Assembly: GCF_001423885.1 (NCBI RefSeq)
Contig: NZ_LMPP01000001.1
Location: 1,279,543 to 1,343,542 of the forward strand
Source: Rathayibacter sp. Leaf185
Lineage (GTDB): Bacteria > Actinomycetota > Actinomycetes > Actinomycetales > Microbacteriaceae
Length of the DNA: 64,000 bases
Direction: 5' to 3'
Positions within the stretch are counted from its first letter, which is position 1. Every line of letters starts with the position of its first letter. The notes beneath the pieces are model-generated. The model searched no databases and was not told where the DNA came from. It saw only the letters and a list, made by a program, of their open reading frames with translations. The position numbers were made by a program, and so were the translations under genes. Below, in pieces: positions 8,191 to 17,257 of the stretch.

Positions 8191-9570
8191 TCAGACCACC
8201 AGACGGGGCTGATTGCGCACTGTGTCGGACAGGCGCAGCAGCACGGCCACGATCATCCAGTTGGCGACGAGGGACGAGCCGCCCGCGGCGAGGAACGGGG
8301 TGGTCAGGCCGGTGAGCGGGATGACGCGGGTGACGCCTCCGATGACGATGAAGCACTGCAGGGCGATGACGAACGAGAGCCCGACGCCCAGGAGGCGGCC
8401 GAAGTCGTCCTGCCCCGCGAACCCGATGCGGAAGCCGCGCGACACGAGCAGGAGGTAGAGGCCGAAGATCGCGAAGAGGCCGGCGAGGCCGAGCTCCTCG
8501 CCGAGGCTCGCGATGATGTAGTCCGACTGGGGGACCGGCGTGATGTCGGGCATGCCCTGACCGAGTCCGGTGCCCAGCAGACCGCCGTGCGCGAGGCCGA
8601 ACAGGCCCTGCACGAGCTGATAGCTGCCTCCGGGATCGGCGCCGTAGCGGTCGGGGGAGAAGGCGTCGAGCCAGTTGGCGAAGCGGTTGCCGACGTAGTC
8701 GAGCGTCTGGCTCGCGAGGATCGCGCCACCGAGGAACAGGCCGACGCCGATCAGGACCCAGCTGGTGCGCCCGGTGGCGACGTAGATCATCACCAGGAAC
8801 AGGCCGAAGTAGAGCAGCGCCGTGCCGAGGTCGCGCTGGAACACGATGACGGCCATCGAGACGGCCCAGATCACGAGGATCGGTCCGAGGTCGCGCAGTC
8901 GCGGGAAGCGCATCCTGAGGAACGTCTTGCCGACCATCGAGAGCGAGTCGCGGTTGCGCACGAGATAGCCCGCGAAGAACACCGCGAGCGCGATCTTCGC
9001 GATCTCGCCGGGCTGGAAGCTGAAGAAGTCGCCGATGCCGATCCAGACGCGGGCGCCGCTGACCTCCTTGCCGATGAAGGGCAGGAGCGGCAGCAGGAGC
9101 AGCACGATCGCCACGAAGCCCGCGACGTACGTGTAGCGGAACAGGATCCGGTGATTGCGGATGACGAGCAGCACGGTGACCGCGGCGACGATCGCCAGGG
9201 CGCTCCAGATGATCTGGCGCACCGCGGTCGACTCCCAGCCGGTCGCTCCGTCGGCGATGTCGATGCGGTAGATCTCGGCGACGCCGAGGCCGTTGAGCAC
9301 CGTGGCGATCGGGAGGAGGAAGGGATCCGCCTCCGGAGCAGCGAACCGCAGCACCACGTGCACGATCAGCACCAGCGCCGACAGGCCGGCGCCGAGCGAG
9401 ACGAGCGTGGTGTCGATCGCGCCGAGGGCGCCGAGCTGCACCAAGAGGATCGCGGACGCGTCGATCAGGCAGGCGCCGATCAGGAGCAGCAGCTCGAGGT
9501 TGCGCAGGCGCTGCCGGAGGAAGCGGGGGCGCTCGCGCTTCGGGGCGGCGGTCGTCACGGCGGCGGTCAC
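8191..9570 (-). CDS. rodA: SEDS-family glycosyltransferase RodA/FtsW
   Basis: A polytopic membrane protein (459 aa, about 12 TM segments) that polymerises lipid II into glycan strands with its partner PbpA. SEDS signatures visible include the FQPGEIAKIA-type motif in the middle and the C-terminal GGSSLVANW motif. The GTG start at 9570 overlaps the pstP stop as GTGA, indicating translational coupling. The position between pstP and pbpA identifies it as the RodA-type rather than the dcw-cluster FtsW. Confidence 0.92.
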   Translation of the reverse strand: MTAAVTTAAPKRERPRFLRQRLRNLELLLLIGACLIDASAILLVQLGALGAIDTTLVSLGAGLSALVLIVHVVLRFAAPEADPFLLPIATVLNGLGVAEIYRIDIADGATGWESTAVRQIIWSALAIVAAVTVLLVIRNHRILFRYTYVAGFVAIVLLLLPLLPFIGKEVSGARVWIGIGDFFSFQPGEIAKIALAVFFAGYLVRNRDSLSMVGKTFLRMRFPRLRDLGPILVIWAVSMAVIVFQRDLGTALLYFGLFLVMIYVATGRTSWVLIGVGLFLGGAILASQTLDYVGNRFANWLDAFSPDRYGADPGGSYQLVQGLFGLAHGGLLGTGLGQGMPDITPVPQSDYIIASLGEELGLAGLFAIFGLYLLLVSRGFRIGFAGQDDFGRLLGVGLSFVIALQCFIVIGGVTRVIPLTGLTTPFLAAGGSSLVANWMIVAVLLRLSDTVRNQPRLVV

Positions 9571-10859
9571 GGTGCTCCGTTCGCGTCCGTGAGGCGCTCG
9601 ACGACGTCGACGGCGCCGGCGTAGGAGTCGGCGCTGATGGTCTGCTCGAGCTGCTCGACGTCGTACTCGCGGAGGGAGTCGACCGGGATGCCGGTGTCCT
9701 CCTTGACCGAGGAGAGCGAGAGCGGGCCGACCGTCTGCTGGATGCCCTGGTAGATGATCACGGTGTCGCCGTCGGTGCCGACGTAGAAGCGCGACTGGGT
9801 CCAGTCGTAGGCGAGCAGGACGCCGAGGAAGCCGGCGATCAGCACGAGCGAGAGCCCGACCAGCCAGGTGATGCGGCGGCGGAGGTGCCGGCGGCGGTCC
9901 TCCTCGATGAGCTCGTCGAGGTAGTCCTCGGAGGCGGGCTCGAAGTGGGTGGGGCCCTGCGCGGCGGGGGCGCGGGTGTGCAGGCGGAGTCCGGGGATGC
10001 GGATCCGGTTCTGCGAGTCGTCGGTGCTGAGGGGGGTCGGGGCCGCCGCCGAGCCGACGATGACGGGCTCGGAGCTCGGCTCGAGCACCTGCGCGGTGTC
10101 GTTCGCGCCCGGGACATCGAGGATCACGACGGTCACGTTGTCGGGAGCGCCGTGCGACAGGCTGTCGCGGATCAGCCGGTCGGCGACCTGCTGAGCGGAC
10201 TCGTCCCGCGCGAGCTCCTTCTGGATCTCGTCGTGGGGGACGACGCCCGAGAGGCCGTCGGAGCAGATCAGCCAGCGGTCGCCCGGCTCGGTCTCGAGGG
10301 TCAGCGTGTCGATCTCGGGGTTCGTGTGCACGTCGCCGAGCACCCGCATGAGGACCGAGCGGCGCGGGTGCGTCATCGCCTCCTCCTCGGTGATGCGGCC
10401 CGAGTCGACCAGGCGCTGCACGAAGGTGTGGTCGGTGGTGACCTGCTCGAGCTTGCCGTCGCGGAGGACGTAGATGCGGGAGTCGCCGATGTGGGCGATG
10501 GCGACGGACTCGCCGACGCGGACGATCGCGCTGACGGTGGTGCCCATGCCGGTGAGCTCGGGATGGTCGATGACGGCCTCGGCCAGGAGGGTGTTGGCGG
10601 CGAGGAGGGTGCGCTTGAGCTCGTCCTCGGCCTCGTAGGTCGAGGCGTAGCGCCGGTCGGCCTCGGCGATGCGCTTGATCGCGATGGAGGAGGCGACGTC
10701 GCCGCCCGCGTGACCGCCCATTCCGTCGGCGACGACGAAGAGCTCGCGGCCCGCGTAGCCCGAGTCCTGGTTGTTGGAGCGGATGCGGCCGACGTGCGAG
10801 ACGGCGGCGCTCTCGCGCGCCGCACCGCCGGCCGCGGTGCCCTCACGGGGGGAAGACAC
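9567..10859 (-). CDS. pstP: PP2C-family Ser/Thr phosphatase PstP
   Basis: A metal-dependent phosphatase that reverses PknA/PknB phosphorylation, 430 aa. The PP2C domain (about 15-250) shows the metal-binding motifs ADGMGGHAGGD, HIGDSRIYVLRDG, CSDGLSG and DNVTVV. A linker, one TM helix (about 329-352) and an external C-terminal domain follow, as in mycobacterial PstP. The GTG start lies 3 nt after the fhaB stop. Operon position and overlap with rodA indicate co-regulation. Confidence 0.93.
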   Translation of the reverse strand: MSSPREGTAAGGAARESAAVSHVGRIRSNNQDSGYAGRELFVVADGMGGHAGGDVASSIAIKRIAEADRRYASTYEAEDELKRTLLAANTLLAEAVIDHPELTGMGTTVSAIVRVGESVAIAHIGDSRIYVLRDGKLEQVTTDHTFVQRLVDSGRITEEEAMTHPRRSVLMRVLGDVHTNPEIDTLTLETEPGDRWLICSDGLSGVVPHDEIQKELARDESAQQVADRLIRDSLSHGAPDNVTVVILDVPGANDTAQVLEPSSEPVIVGSAAAPTPLSTDDSQNRIRIPGLRLHTRAPAAQGPTHFEPASEDYLDELIEEDRRRHLRRRITWLVGLSLVLIAGFLGVLLAYDWTQSRFYVGTDGDTVIIYQGIQQTVGPLSLSSVKEDTGIPVDSLREYDVEQLEQTISADSYAGAVDVVERLTDANGAP

Positions 10860-10862
10860 GCG

Positions 10863-11459
10863 CTACGACCGCCGCAGCTCGAAGGTCGTCGTGCCGACCT
10901 TGACCGGGGTGTTCAGCGGCACCTTGGTGGGCGCGCCCACGCGACGGCCGTCGAGGAAGGTGCCGTTGGTCGAGTCGAGATCCTGGATCATCCACTCGTC
11001 GTTCCAGATCAGGAGGCGCGCGTGGTGGGTCGACGTGTAGTCGTCGCGGATCACGAGGGTCGACTCGGAGGAGCGCCCGATCGTGAGCGGCTCGCCGTTG
11101 AGCTCGAGCTCGGTGCCGCGCTTGGGACCCGAGGTGATCACGAGGCGCTGGGCCGTGTGGACCGTGGCGACGCCTCCGGAATCGGTGCGCTCGGCCTGGG
11201 CCTCGCGGGTGCGCCGGGCGGAGGGTGCGGAGGGTGCGGGCGCCTGCTGCGCCGGTGCTGCTGCCGACTGCGCGACGACGGGCTGGGCCGCCGTGACGAA
11301 CGGGGCGTCGTTCTGCGCCGGCTGAGCCGCGCCGGCGGGCAGCTTGCGGACCCGCTGCCCGAACAGGTCGGAGCGCAGGGCGTAGACGATGCCGAACACG
11401 AAGAACCACAGCAGCGCGAGGAACGCGATGCGCAGCACGAACAGGGTGAGCTCGCTCAT
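10863..11459 (-). CDS. fhaB: FHA-domain membrane protein FhaB (FipA type)
   Basis: 198 aa: an N-terminal TM helix (about 7-28), a Pro/Ala/Gln-rich linker and a C-terminal FHA domain (about 100-195). The FHA core shows LTIGRSSESTLVI, TSTHHARL and DLDSTNGTFLDG. It would bind phospho-threonine on the operon's kinases or their substrates and link signalling to the division machinery. Its start overlaps the fhaA stop by ATGA. Confidence 0.92.
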   Translation of the reverse strand: MSELTLFVLRIAFLALLWFFVFGIVYALRSDLFGQRVRKLPAGAAQPAQNDAPFVTAAQPVVAQSAAAPAQQAPAPSAPSARRTREAQAERTDSGGVATVHTAQRLVITSGPKRGTELELNGEPLTIGRSSESTLVIRDDYTSTHHARLLIWNDEWMIQDLDSTNGTFLDGRRVGAPTKVPLNTPVKVGTTTFELRRS

Positions 11460-12193
11460 AGCCGGTCGTCCCAGAATCCATCGGAGGAGCGCCCGGCTCT
11501 GCCGGACGCGCGGGGGGCTCGCGCGGGCGCGCTGCCCTGGACGAGGCGGTAGACGATGCGCGTGCGCCCGATCGAGATGGTCTGCTCGGGGGAGAGGGGG
11601 GCCTGGGTGACGGGCTTGCCGTCGAGCTTGGAGCCGTTGGTCGAGCCGAGGTCGTGCACCTGGGCGCGCGAGCCGTCCCACAGGATCTCGACGTGCTTGC
11701 GCGAGGTGCCGGAGTCGTCGACGGTGATGTCGGCGTCGCTGCCGCGGCCGATCACCGTGCGCGCCTTGATGATCGGGTGGCGCTTGCCATCGATGTCGAG
11801 GACGGGGGAGTAGGCGACGGTGCCCTTGACGCTCCGGGAGTCGACCTCGACCATCCCGTCGCTGAGCGACTCGTCGGCGGCCAGCGAGATGGCGATGGGG
11901 CCGGAGAAGCGGAAGCCCTGCTTCTTCGCGTGCTCGGTCGCGACCGTGGTCAGCTCGTCGATGAGGGTCGAGCCCATCCGCTCCATGCGATCGAGGTCGG
12001 AGGCGGACATGCGCAGGGTGATGCTGTTGGGGACCAGGATGCGATCGCGGCTGACGATCGCGGCGGTGGTGTCGAGCTCCCTCCGGAGGGCCGACGCGAG
12101 CTCGACCGGCTGCAGCCCCGACTTGAAGGTCCTCGCGAAAGCGCCGTTGACGACGCGCTCGAGTCCCTTCTCGAAGTTGTCCAGTATTCCCAC
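11456..12193 (-). CDS. fhaA: FHA-domain protein FhaA with DUF3662 N-terminus
   Basis: A scaffold of the kinase operon, 245 aa. The N-terminal DUF3662 domain (about 1-120) begins with GILDNFEKGLERVVNGAF, the usual FhaA beginning. The C-terminal FHA domain carries VIGRGSDADI, TSRKHVEI and DLGSTNGSKLDG. The GTG at 12193 is chosen because GGAAGA lies 6 nt upstream and homologues start at this residue; an in-frame ATG at 12211 is possible. In mycobacteria the equivalent protein binds the pseudokinase domain of MviN/MurJ. It is first in the seven-gene operon, so the promoter should be in the repeat-rich region upstream. Confidence 0.92.
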   Translation of the reverse strand: MGILDNFEKGLERVVNGAFARTFKSGLQPVELASALRRELDTTAAIVSRDRILVPNSITLRMSASDLDRMERMGSTLIDELTTVATEHAKKQGFRFSGPIAISLAADESLSDGMVEVDSRSVKGTVAYSPVLDIDGKRHPIIKARTVIGRGSDADITVDDSGTSRKHVEILWDGSRAQVHDLGSTNGSKLDGKPVTQAPLSPEQTISIGRTRIVYRLVQGSAPARAPRASGRAGRSSDGFWDDRL

Positions 12194-12362
12194 GGTCTTC
12201 TTCCGGTTCATCGCCTCGCGGCGGTCACGATCGGATCGGGGAGTCGGTGCGCCCCTCTGGTCTGCGCCGCGCACGGCTACGGGCATGTTACTGGGATGCT
12301 CTGGATGCGGGCTCCTCGGGGTGGATTCGGGGGTGCTGCGGGGGTGCTCGACGGGACGGCGG

Positions 12363-12450
12363 GTGCACGCCGGATGCAGGGGTGCACGCTGCTTCTGCGT
12401 TTCCGGCGTGCAGGGCGGCATCGGGCGTGCAGGGCTGCATCGGGCGTGCA
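12363..12450. repeat. GTGCA-spaced tandem array, family 3, copy 1
   Basis: (G/A)TGCA cores begin at 12363, 12382, 12408, 12427 and 12446, giving spacings of 19, 26, 19 and 19 bp. Units read like GTGCAGGGCGGCATCGGGC. A second array at 53200-53268 has spacings 19, 26, 19. It lies upstream of fhaA and of the tRNA. No reading frame is conserved, so it is probably structural or protein-binding DNA. Confidence 0.7.
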
Positions 12451-12460
12451 ACGGGTGTCG

Positions 12461-12557
12461 GATTCCGGCGTCGGGCTCGCGGAATCCGGTCCGGCCCGCG
12501 GGAATCCGCGGTGTCGACGAGCCGGATGCGGTTCTGCGAGCCGGCGATTCGAGGCGA
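12461..12557. repeat. CGAGCCG/GGCTCG inverted repeat, family 1, copy 1
   Basis: This carries GGCTCGCGGAATCC-type units followed by inverted units such as GGTTCTGCGAGCCGG. The same arrangement occurs at 37443-37525 and 63408-63505. The stretch would fold into an imperfect cruciform or RNA hairpins. It lies between fhaA and tRNA-Leu. No protein-coding function is apparent. Confidence 0.7.
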
Positions 12558-12607
12558 AGCGCGTCGGGGTGCTAGTCTTTCTCGTCGGTGCTTCGGTGCC
12601 GTGGTGA

Positions 12608-12694
12608 GCGCGAGTGGCGGAATAGGCAGACGCGCACGGTTCAGGTCCGTGTGCCCGAAAGGGCGTGGGGGTTCAACTCCCCCCTCGCGCACCA
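12608..12694 (+). tRNA. tRNA-Leu, anticodon CAG
   Basis: The acceptor stem GCGCGAG pairs with CTCGCGC at 12684-12690, followed by discriminator A and an encoded CCA. The anticodon stem CACGG/CCGTG encloses loop TTCAGGT, giving anticodon CAG (reads CUG). A long variable arm (GCCCGAAAGGGC) and T-loop GTTCAACTC confirm a class II tRNA. The total is 87 nt. Confidence 0.96.
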
Positions 12695-12719
12695 GGGTTC
12701 ATCAGAACCAGCAGTACGA

Positions 12720-12753
12720 GAAGCCCCCGACCGGATGTCCGGTCGGGGGCTTC
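12720..12753 (+). terminator. Rho-independent terminator of tRNA-Leu
   Basis: A perfect 16-bp inverted repeat, GAAGCCCCCGACCGGA and its complement, is separated by TG. Its end carries TTC, but there is no long T-run, as is common in high-GC actinobacteria. It begins 26 nt after the tRNA. Confidence 0.88.
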
Positions 12754-12849
12754 GTCGTCCGGCGGCGCCCTCGGCGCGATGCGAGGCCGGCCATCGGAGC
12801 TCTGACCGCGACGTCGCTCACCCGTCGCCTTCCTCCGCCCCCGCCGAGG

Positions 12850-14064
12850 TCAGCCGCCGAGGAGCAGGACGGCGGTGGCCCACGCCGAGAAGACGGCGGG
12901 GGGCTGATCGCCCAGGTCGCCCGACGTGAGAGATCCGACCTCGGTGATCAGCTGCAGGAGCAGGCACGTCGTGACCAGCTGCCGGCAGCGATCACGCCCC
13001 AGCCGACCCGATGTCAGCAGGAGGGCCTCCTCGTCGCGGCTCGCGCGCGGCAGCCAGAGGACCACGGCGTCGGTCAGCCACGGATCGCCGAGAGGGGCGC
13101 CCGCTCCTTCGAGGCCGTCGGAGGTCAGCGCGTCCCAGTCCACGCCGTCGAGTGCGACCAGGCGCGCCTCGATCCGCGGGCCGCGCAGCGTCGCGTCCCG
13201 GGCCTCACGGCGGGCCGCCTCGCGTCCGCGGCGCCGCTCCGAGGCCCGGGTCAGCATGCGCTCGAGGCGCTCGTCCGTCGCGTCGACGCTCGTCCGCCGA
13301 TGGCGGCGGATCTCGAGCAGCATCTGCGGCAGCGTGATGACTCGTTCCGGCGGAACGCGGGTGACCTCGCCTCCCGCCCCGAACCGCTCCACCAGGTCGG
13401 CGGCGAACGACGGCAGAACCACCCACACCTCCCGTGGCCGCCCGGCCAGTTCGGCGTCGATCAACCGCAGCCCCCTGCGGTCGCCGCACGCGACGGCGAA
13501 GGACGGCACCGACGGGGAACGGCTGCGGAAACCGGCGACCATCGCCAGCTCGCCCTGATCAGCACCGCCCGGCACGTTCTGATGGAACACCTTCGTGGTG
13601 CCCGACCACAGCAGCAGCACTCTCTCCGGCTTCGGGGGGACGATCGACAGGGACAACTCCTCCCTCGACGCGCGCGCGAAGGTCGTCCGCCCGTCCGCCT
13701 CCTGCGAAGCGAGCCCCGCGTAGAGCGCCCTGACCGCCTGGTCCTCGGGCTTGCCGTAGCTGCGCACCGCTCCGACGGGCAGCTCGGTCGTCAGGGCCGT
13801 CCACTCGATGAGATCGGCGAGGAGGCGAGCCAGCCGGGCGCTCGCACCGCGCACGTGATCGGCCTCGCCGAGACCGTAGAACTGGGACTGCACCGACCTG
13901 ATGTCGGCCCTGATCCTGGCGAGCCGCTTCGAGCGCTTCTCCCACTCCTCCACCGCCTCCGGTCCGGCGCCGGCCTCCAGCTCCGGCTCATCGGCCGGAG
14001 GAGTCGCGCGGAAGCCGCGGAAGATGTTCTCGGTATCGAGGAGCAGCTCGGAGAGGCCCGTCAT
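12850..14064 (-). CDS. Uncharacterised soluble protein, last gene of the CHAT-island operon
   Basis: 404 aa with no family I recognise and no signal peptide or clear TM helix. Residues about 35-70 are charged and helical (EWEKRSKRLARIRADIRSVQ), the middle (about 150-250) looks alpha/beta with hydrophobic strands such as REVWVVLPSF, and residues 275-310 are very Arg/Glu rich. The C-terminal about 60 residues are leucine-rich and could contact a membrane. It starts by ATGA overlap with the preceding gene, so it is translated together with the three genes before it. Codon use is like that of the neighbours. Confidence 0.75.
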   Translation of the reverse strand: MTGLSELLLDTENIFRGFRATPPADEPELEAGAGPEAVEEWEKRSKRLARIRADIRSVQSQFYGLGEADHVRGASARLARLLADLIEWTALTTELPVGAVRSYGKPEDQAVRALYAGLASQEADGRTTFARASREELSLSIVPPKPERVLLLWSGTTKVFHQNVPGGADQGELAMVAGFRSRSPSVPSFAVACGDRRGLRLIDAELAGRPREVWVVLPSFAADLVERFGAGGEVTRVPPERVITLPQMLLEIRRHRRTSVDATDERLERMLTRASERRRGREAARREARDATLRGPRIEARLVALDGVDWDALTSDGLEGAGAPLGDPWLTDAVVLWLPRASRDEEALLLTSGRLGRDRCRQLVTTCLLLQLITEVGSLTSGDLGDQPPAVFSAWATAVLLLGG

Positions 14065-15344
14065 CGCTCCCCGCCGAGGTCGAGGCCCGCACCCCGGAGC
14101 TCGGCGAGGAAGGGGTCGGCCCAGGCCCCCGCGGGCACAGTGCCCCGCGAGACGGTCCGACGCGCCTCATCGACGCGAGCGTCGACGACGGCGGCGATCG
14201 CGGCCCTGTCGGCACTGCGCTCCGCCTCGCTGCGGGGCTGGAATCCGTCGGCACCCACCGCATCGCTGTAGACCGTGACCAGCACCTCGGACACCGGGAC
14301 CGTCGCGTCGAGATCGGTCTCGCCGTCGTACCCGCCCTCGACTGCAGCCAGCGCGACACCGGCCACCAGGCCGTCACCGTAGTCCACGCGCGCGAAAAGA
14401 CCACCGAGCGGGAGGCGCCGCTCCACTGCGCCCTCGTCGGCGTCGACCATGACCCGGAACTGGCGCCGGCCGTCGAACTCGAAGATCTGCCAGCGCACAG
14501 CGTCGTCCTCCGCCGAGACGACCCGAGGCGGGACCGCGAGCGGATCCACCGACGCTGAGCCGCTGAGGTCCGCACCACTCGCAGACCCGAACCGGTCGGC
14601 GGGCGAGCCGGACGAGGTGCGCATCGTGCGCTCGTCCACCTGGATCGTGAGCAGCTCGAGGTCGAGATCCTCGAGTTCGCGCGCCACCAGCGCGTCCTCG
14701 CGACCGGCGCGCACCTCGGCCTCGGCCAGCTCGGAGTAGCCGTCGGAGTCGGGATCGCTGCTCTCGAGGAGCGAGTGCGCCGCCCGCTGCAGGATCGAAT
14801 CCGCATACCCCAGCAGCGGCCGGCCACCCAGGAGCGACTGGTGCCGACGACGCAGTGCAGCCAGCGGCACGACGTGCGGCTCGAGCAGGAGACGGGCGAG
14901 CGCGTCGTCATCACCCAGCGCCACCTCGCAGTCGAAGGCCGTGTCTCCCGCCTCGATGTCGAGCAGCCAGGCGGGCAGCTTCGGGATGGTGTCGGTCCGG
15001 GTCGGCCACCAGCGGCGGAGCCACAGGGCGAGGCCGAGGCGGAGCAGGGTCGCACGCAGAGGGTGAGCCGCCTCCTCCGCGGATCGAGTGATCGGCTCGG
15101 AGTCGACGCTCGCACGACGCGCGGCGTCGGCGACCTCGGCGCCGAGCACGAGCGGGAGCCACCACATCGCCGCGTCGAGGTCGTGGATCACGGCACGCAG
15201 GGCGGGATCGCGCTCGTCGACCGCGAAGGCGACATGACCGCCGCTCAGGGCGACGAGCGTGTGACGGCGCTCGAGCGAGGCGGGAAAGCCGATCGGCGCG
15301 ACGACCACGATGTCGCCGTCACGGCTGATGAGGAGTTCTGTCAT
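14061..15344 (-). CDS. Uncharacterised 427-residue protein of the CHAT island
   Basis: Soluble protein of 427 aa without recognised motifs. The N-terminal about 230 residues are mixed alpha/beta and helical, with a notable WWLPLVLGAEV stretch. A Ser/Gly-rich linker near 245-270 separates a C-terminal part rich in strands (RWQIFEFDGRRQFRVMVDAD) that resembles a small beta-sandwich. The start overlaps the upstream stop as ATGA and its own stop overlaps the next start the same way, so a fixed stoichiometry is likely. Function is unknown; it could be an adaptor or sensor of the CHAT protein (inference). Confidence 0.75.
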   Translation of the reverse strand: MTELLISRDGDIVVVAPIGFPASLERRHTLVALSGGHVAFAVDERDPALRAVIHDLDAAMWWLPLVLGAEVADAARRASVDSEPITRSAEEAAHPLRATLLRLGLALWLRRWWPTRTDTIPKLPAWLLDIEAGDTAFDCEVALGDDDALARLLLEPHVVPLAALRRRHQSLLGGRPLLGYADSILQRAAHSLLESSDPDSDGYSELAEAEVRAGREDALVARELEDLDLELLTIQVDERTMRTSSGSPADRFGSASGADLSGSASVDPLAVPPRVVSAEDDAVRWQIFEFDGRRQFRVMVDADEGAVERRLPLGGLFARVDYGDGLVAGVALAAVEGGYDGETDLDATVPVSEVLVTVYSDAVGADGFQPRSEAERSADRAAIAAVVDARVDEARRTVSRGTVPAGAWADPFLAELRGAGLDLGGER

Positions 15345-17257
15345 GATCCGTTCCCGATTCCTGGGGGTGTGCCGCGGCCGATCGCCGTGCGTATCTGCAG
15401 TGCTGCCAGTGCGAAGGGCACGGTCGGGCACCCCGACCGCTCGGCCTCGCGAGACCAGATCGCCCACTGCTCCGATGCGCCGGATCGCGCCGCCGAGTCG
15501 ACTGACGGCGACCCCACCACCTGGATGAAGCGGTCGACCTCGTCGTCGCCGACCGTCGCCCGCGCGACCCCGAGCGTCTCGGCCGTCGCCGAGATGATCG
15601 GCAGGTCGGGACGGGGATCCTCGAGGAGGTGGGCCGGGTCGTTGGACGCCTCCGACGCGCCCGGCGGGTGGCCGGGTCTGATCCTGCTGCCCGGGTCCGA
15701 GCCGTCCGATGGGCCGTCGACGATCCCCACCAGGTTGACTGCCTGTGCGAGGACGTCGTCGGTCCGCTTCTTCGTCGAGACGAAGGCGGTGTGGATGCGG
15801 GACCACGCGACATCGCCGCTCGGCGGGGTCGAGGACGTCAGACCGAGCCGCAGGACGTGGGTCCACAGCCGGCCCGCGTAGTACGGCCCGGCATCGCGGA
15901 GGTAGGCGCGCGCGATCGGGTTGCGCGCCTGATCGCCGTAGGTCCCGAACGCCCGGGACACCACTGCTCGCCACGACACCACCATCTGCCGGTAGCCGCC
16001 GGCCAGCCGATCGGCGGGGTCGACCGCCTCCGAGGGCTTCGCGAGCGTCCCGCCACCGTCGTCCCAGGTGGCGCCCGACATCGCCGACACGCCCGCGGCG
16101 AGAATCACACGAGCCCACGCCTCGGCGACGCCGTAGATCCCCGTCGACGCCTCGATCACCCTGCGGAACGCTCCGTCGGCCGTGAGGTCGGACGGGAAGG
16201 CGGCGCCGTTGTCCTTGACGACGCGGAAGAGACGGGCGTGGATGCTCTCGTCGAGCGGGTGCGCGGGCGTTCCGCGCAGGTCGTCGCCCGCCTTGCCGGT
16301 CCCGCCGGCGACTCCGGGAAGCGCTCCGGTGAGCGGCGGCCGGACCGGTGCGGATCCGCGGGTCAGCGACAGAGCCGCCGCCGGTGACCACTGCCGGAGA
16401 TCGGCCGCCGCGACGAGAGCCTGCCAGTGCTGCTCGCCCGCGTCGGACACCACGGTGACCACCCGGTCGCCCCCGTCCTCGAGGGCGAGGGTGCACTGGT
16501 TCACGAACCGCTCCATGGAGGATCGCCATTCCCTGTCCGAGCGAGCGCGCCCTTCCCTCTCTGCGGATGTCGCGTCGCGGACCCGGCCGTCCTCCGCCAC
16601 GCGGCCGGCGGGCAGGCCGTCGGTGGACCCGCCGGCCCATGCCTCCTCGAGGAGCGTCGCCAGCTCCCTGCCGTGATGCTTCAGCGCCTGGGCGAGATCG
16701 GTGCTGCGGATGCCGTGCCGCGCCAGCGCGCGGCCCCTGATCGCCAGAGCCTCCGACGCCCGTCGTTCCAGAGCCGCGGGCTCCAGCGTCCAGGGCTCGG
16801 GGAGCTCGCCGGCCAGAGCGACGGCGGTCGGGGCGGTGACGGCGGCCGCATCGGAGCGGATCACCCGCTCCGCCGTGTTGCTCTCGATCAGGGCCGCCCA
16901 CCAGATCGCCGAGGCCCGGAGGGAGTCGCGCGCCTCGATCAGGCGCCCGCGCACCTGATCGGCAGTGGCGTCGGACAGCACGGTGGTCGGCGAGCCGAGG
17001 GCGTTCTTGCTCAGCAGTCCGGCGAGTACCGGCGGCAGCACGTACTCCCTCGCGCTCTTCGTCGGTCCCAGAGCGCGGGTGAACGCGCGCAGCTGCAGCA
17101 CCTCGGGCGCCGAGTCGGGCCAGACCTCGGCAAGGAGAGATGTGAGCAGCACAGCGGTGATCCCGACGATGGAGTGGTCGACTGGTGTCAATCTAGCGGC
17201 ACACCCCGTCGCCCGCGTCGCCCCCGTCGAGACCTGCTGCGCCCCGGTCACGGACAC
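15341..17257 (-). CDS. Uncharacterised 638-residue protein of the CHAT island
   Basis: 638 aa from a GTG that overlaps the lipoprotein gene's 3' end by 10 nt; a TTG about 23 codons further in (LTPVDHSIVG) is an alternative start. No domain is recognised. The predicted character is helical throughout with a hydrophobic N-terminal stretch (ITAVLLTSLLAEV) too short to be a secure TM helix, and a low-complexity stretch about 540-575 (DGPSDGSDPGSRIRPGHPPG). It is the longest gene in the minus-strand operon. Co-translation with the OmpA-like lipoprotein and the next two genes suggests one complex. Confidence 0.75.
   Translation of the reverse strand: MSVTGAQQVSTGATRATGCAARLTPVDHSIVGITAVLLTSLLAEVWPDSAPEVLQLRAFTRALGPTKSAREYVLPPVLAGLLSKNALGSPTTVLSDATADQVRGRLIEARDSLRASAIWWAALIESNTAERVIRSDAAAVTAPTAVALAGELPEPWTLEPAALERRASEALAIRGRALARHGIRSTDLAQALKHHGRELATLLEEAWAGGSTDGLPAGRVAEDGRVRDATSAEREGRARSDREWRSSMERFVNQCTLALEDGGDRVVTVVSDAGEQHWQALVAAADLRQWSPAAALSLTRGSAPVRPPLTGALPGVAGGTGKAGDDLRGTPAHPLDESIHARLFRVVKDNGAAFPSDLTADGAFRRVIEASTGIYGVAEAWARVILAAGVSAMSGATWDDGGGTLAKPSEAVDPADRLAGGYRQMVVSWRAVVSRAFGTYGDQARNPIARAYLRDAGPYYAGRLWTHVLRLGLTSSTPPSGDVAWSRIHTAFVSTKKRTDDVLAQAVNLVGIVDGPSDGSDPGSRIRPGHPPGASEASNDPAHLLEDPRPDLPIISATAETLGVARATVGDDEVDRFIQVVGSPSVDSAARSGASEQWAIWSREAERSGCPTVPFALAALQIRTAIGRGTPPGIGNGS

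Noticed and set aside
12247-14271. Long plus-strand frame across the tRNA and the 404-aa gene
   Set aside because: It runs through a tRNA and repeats and has low-complexity Arg-rich composition.
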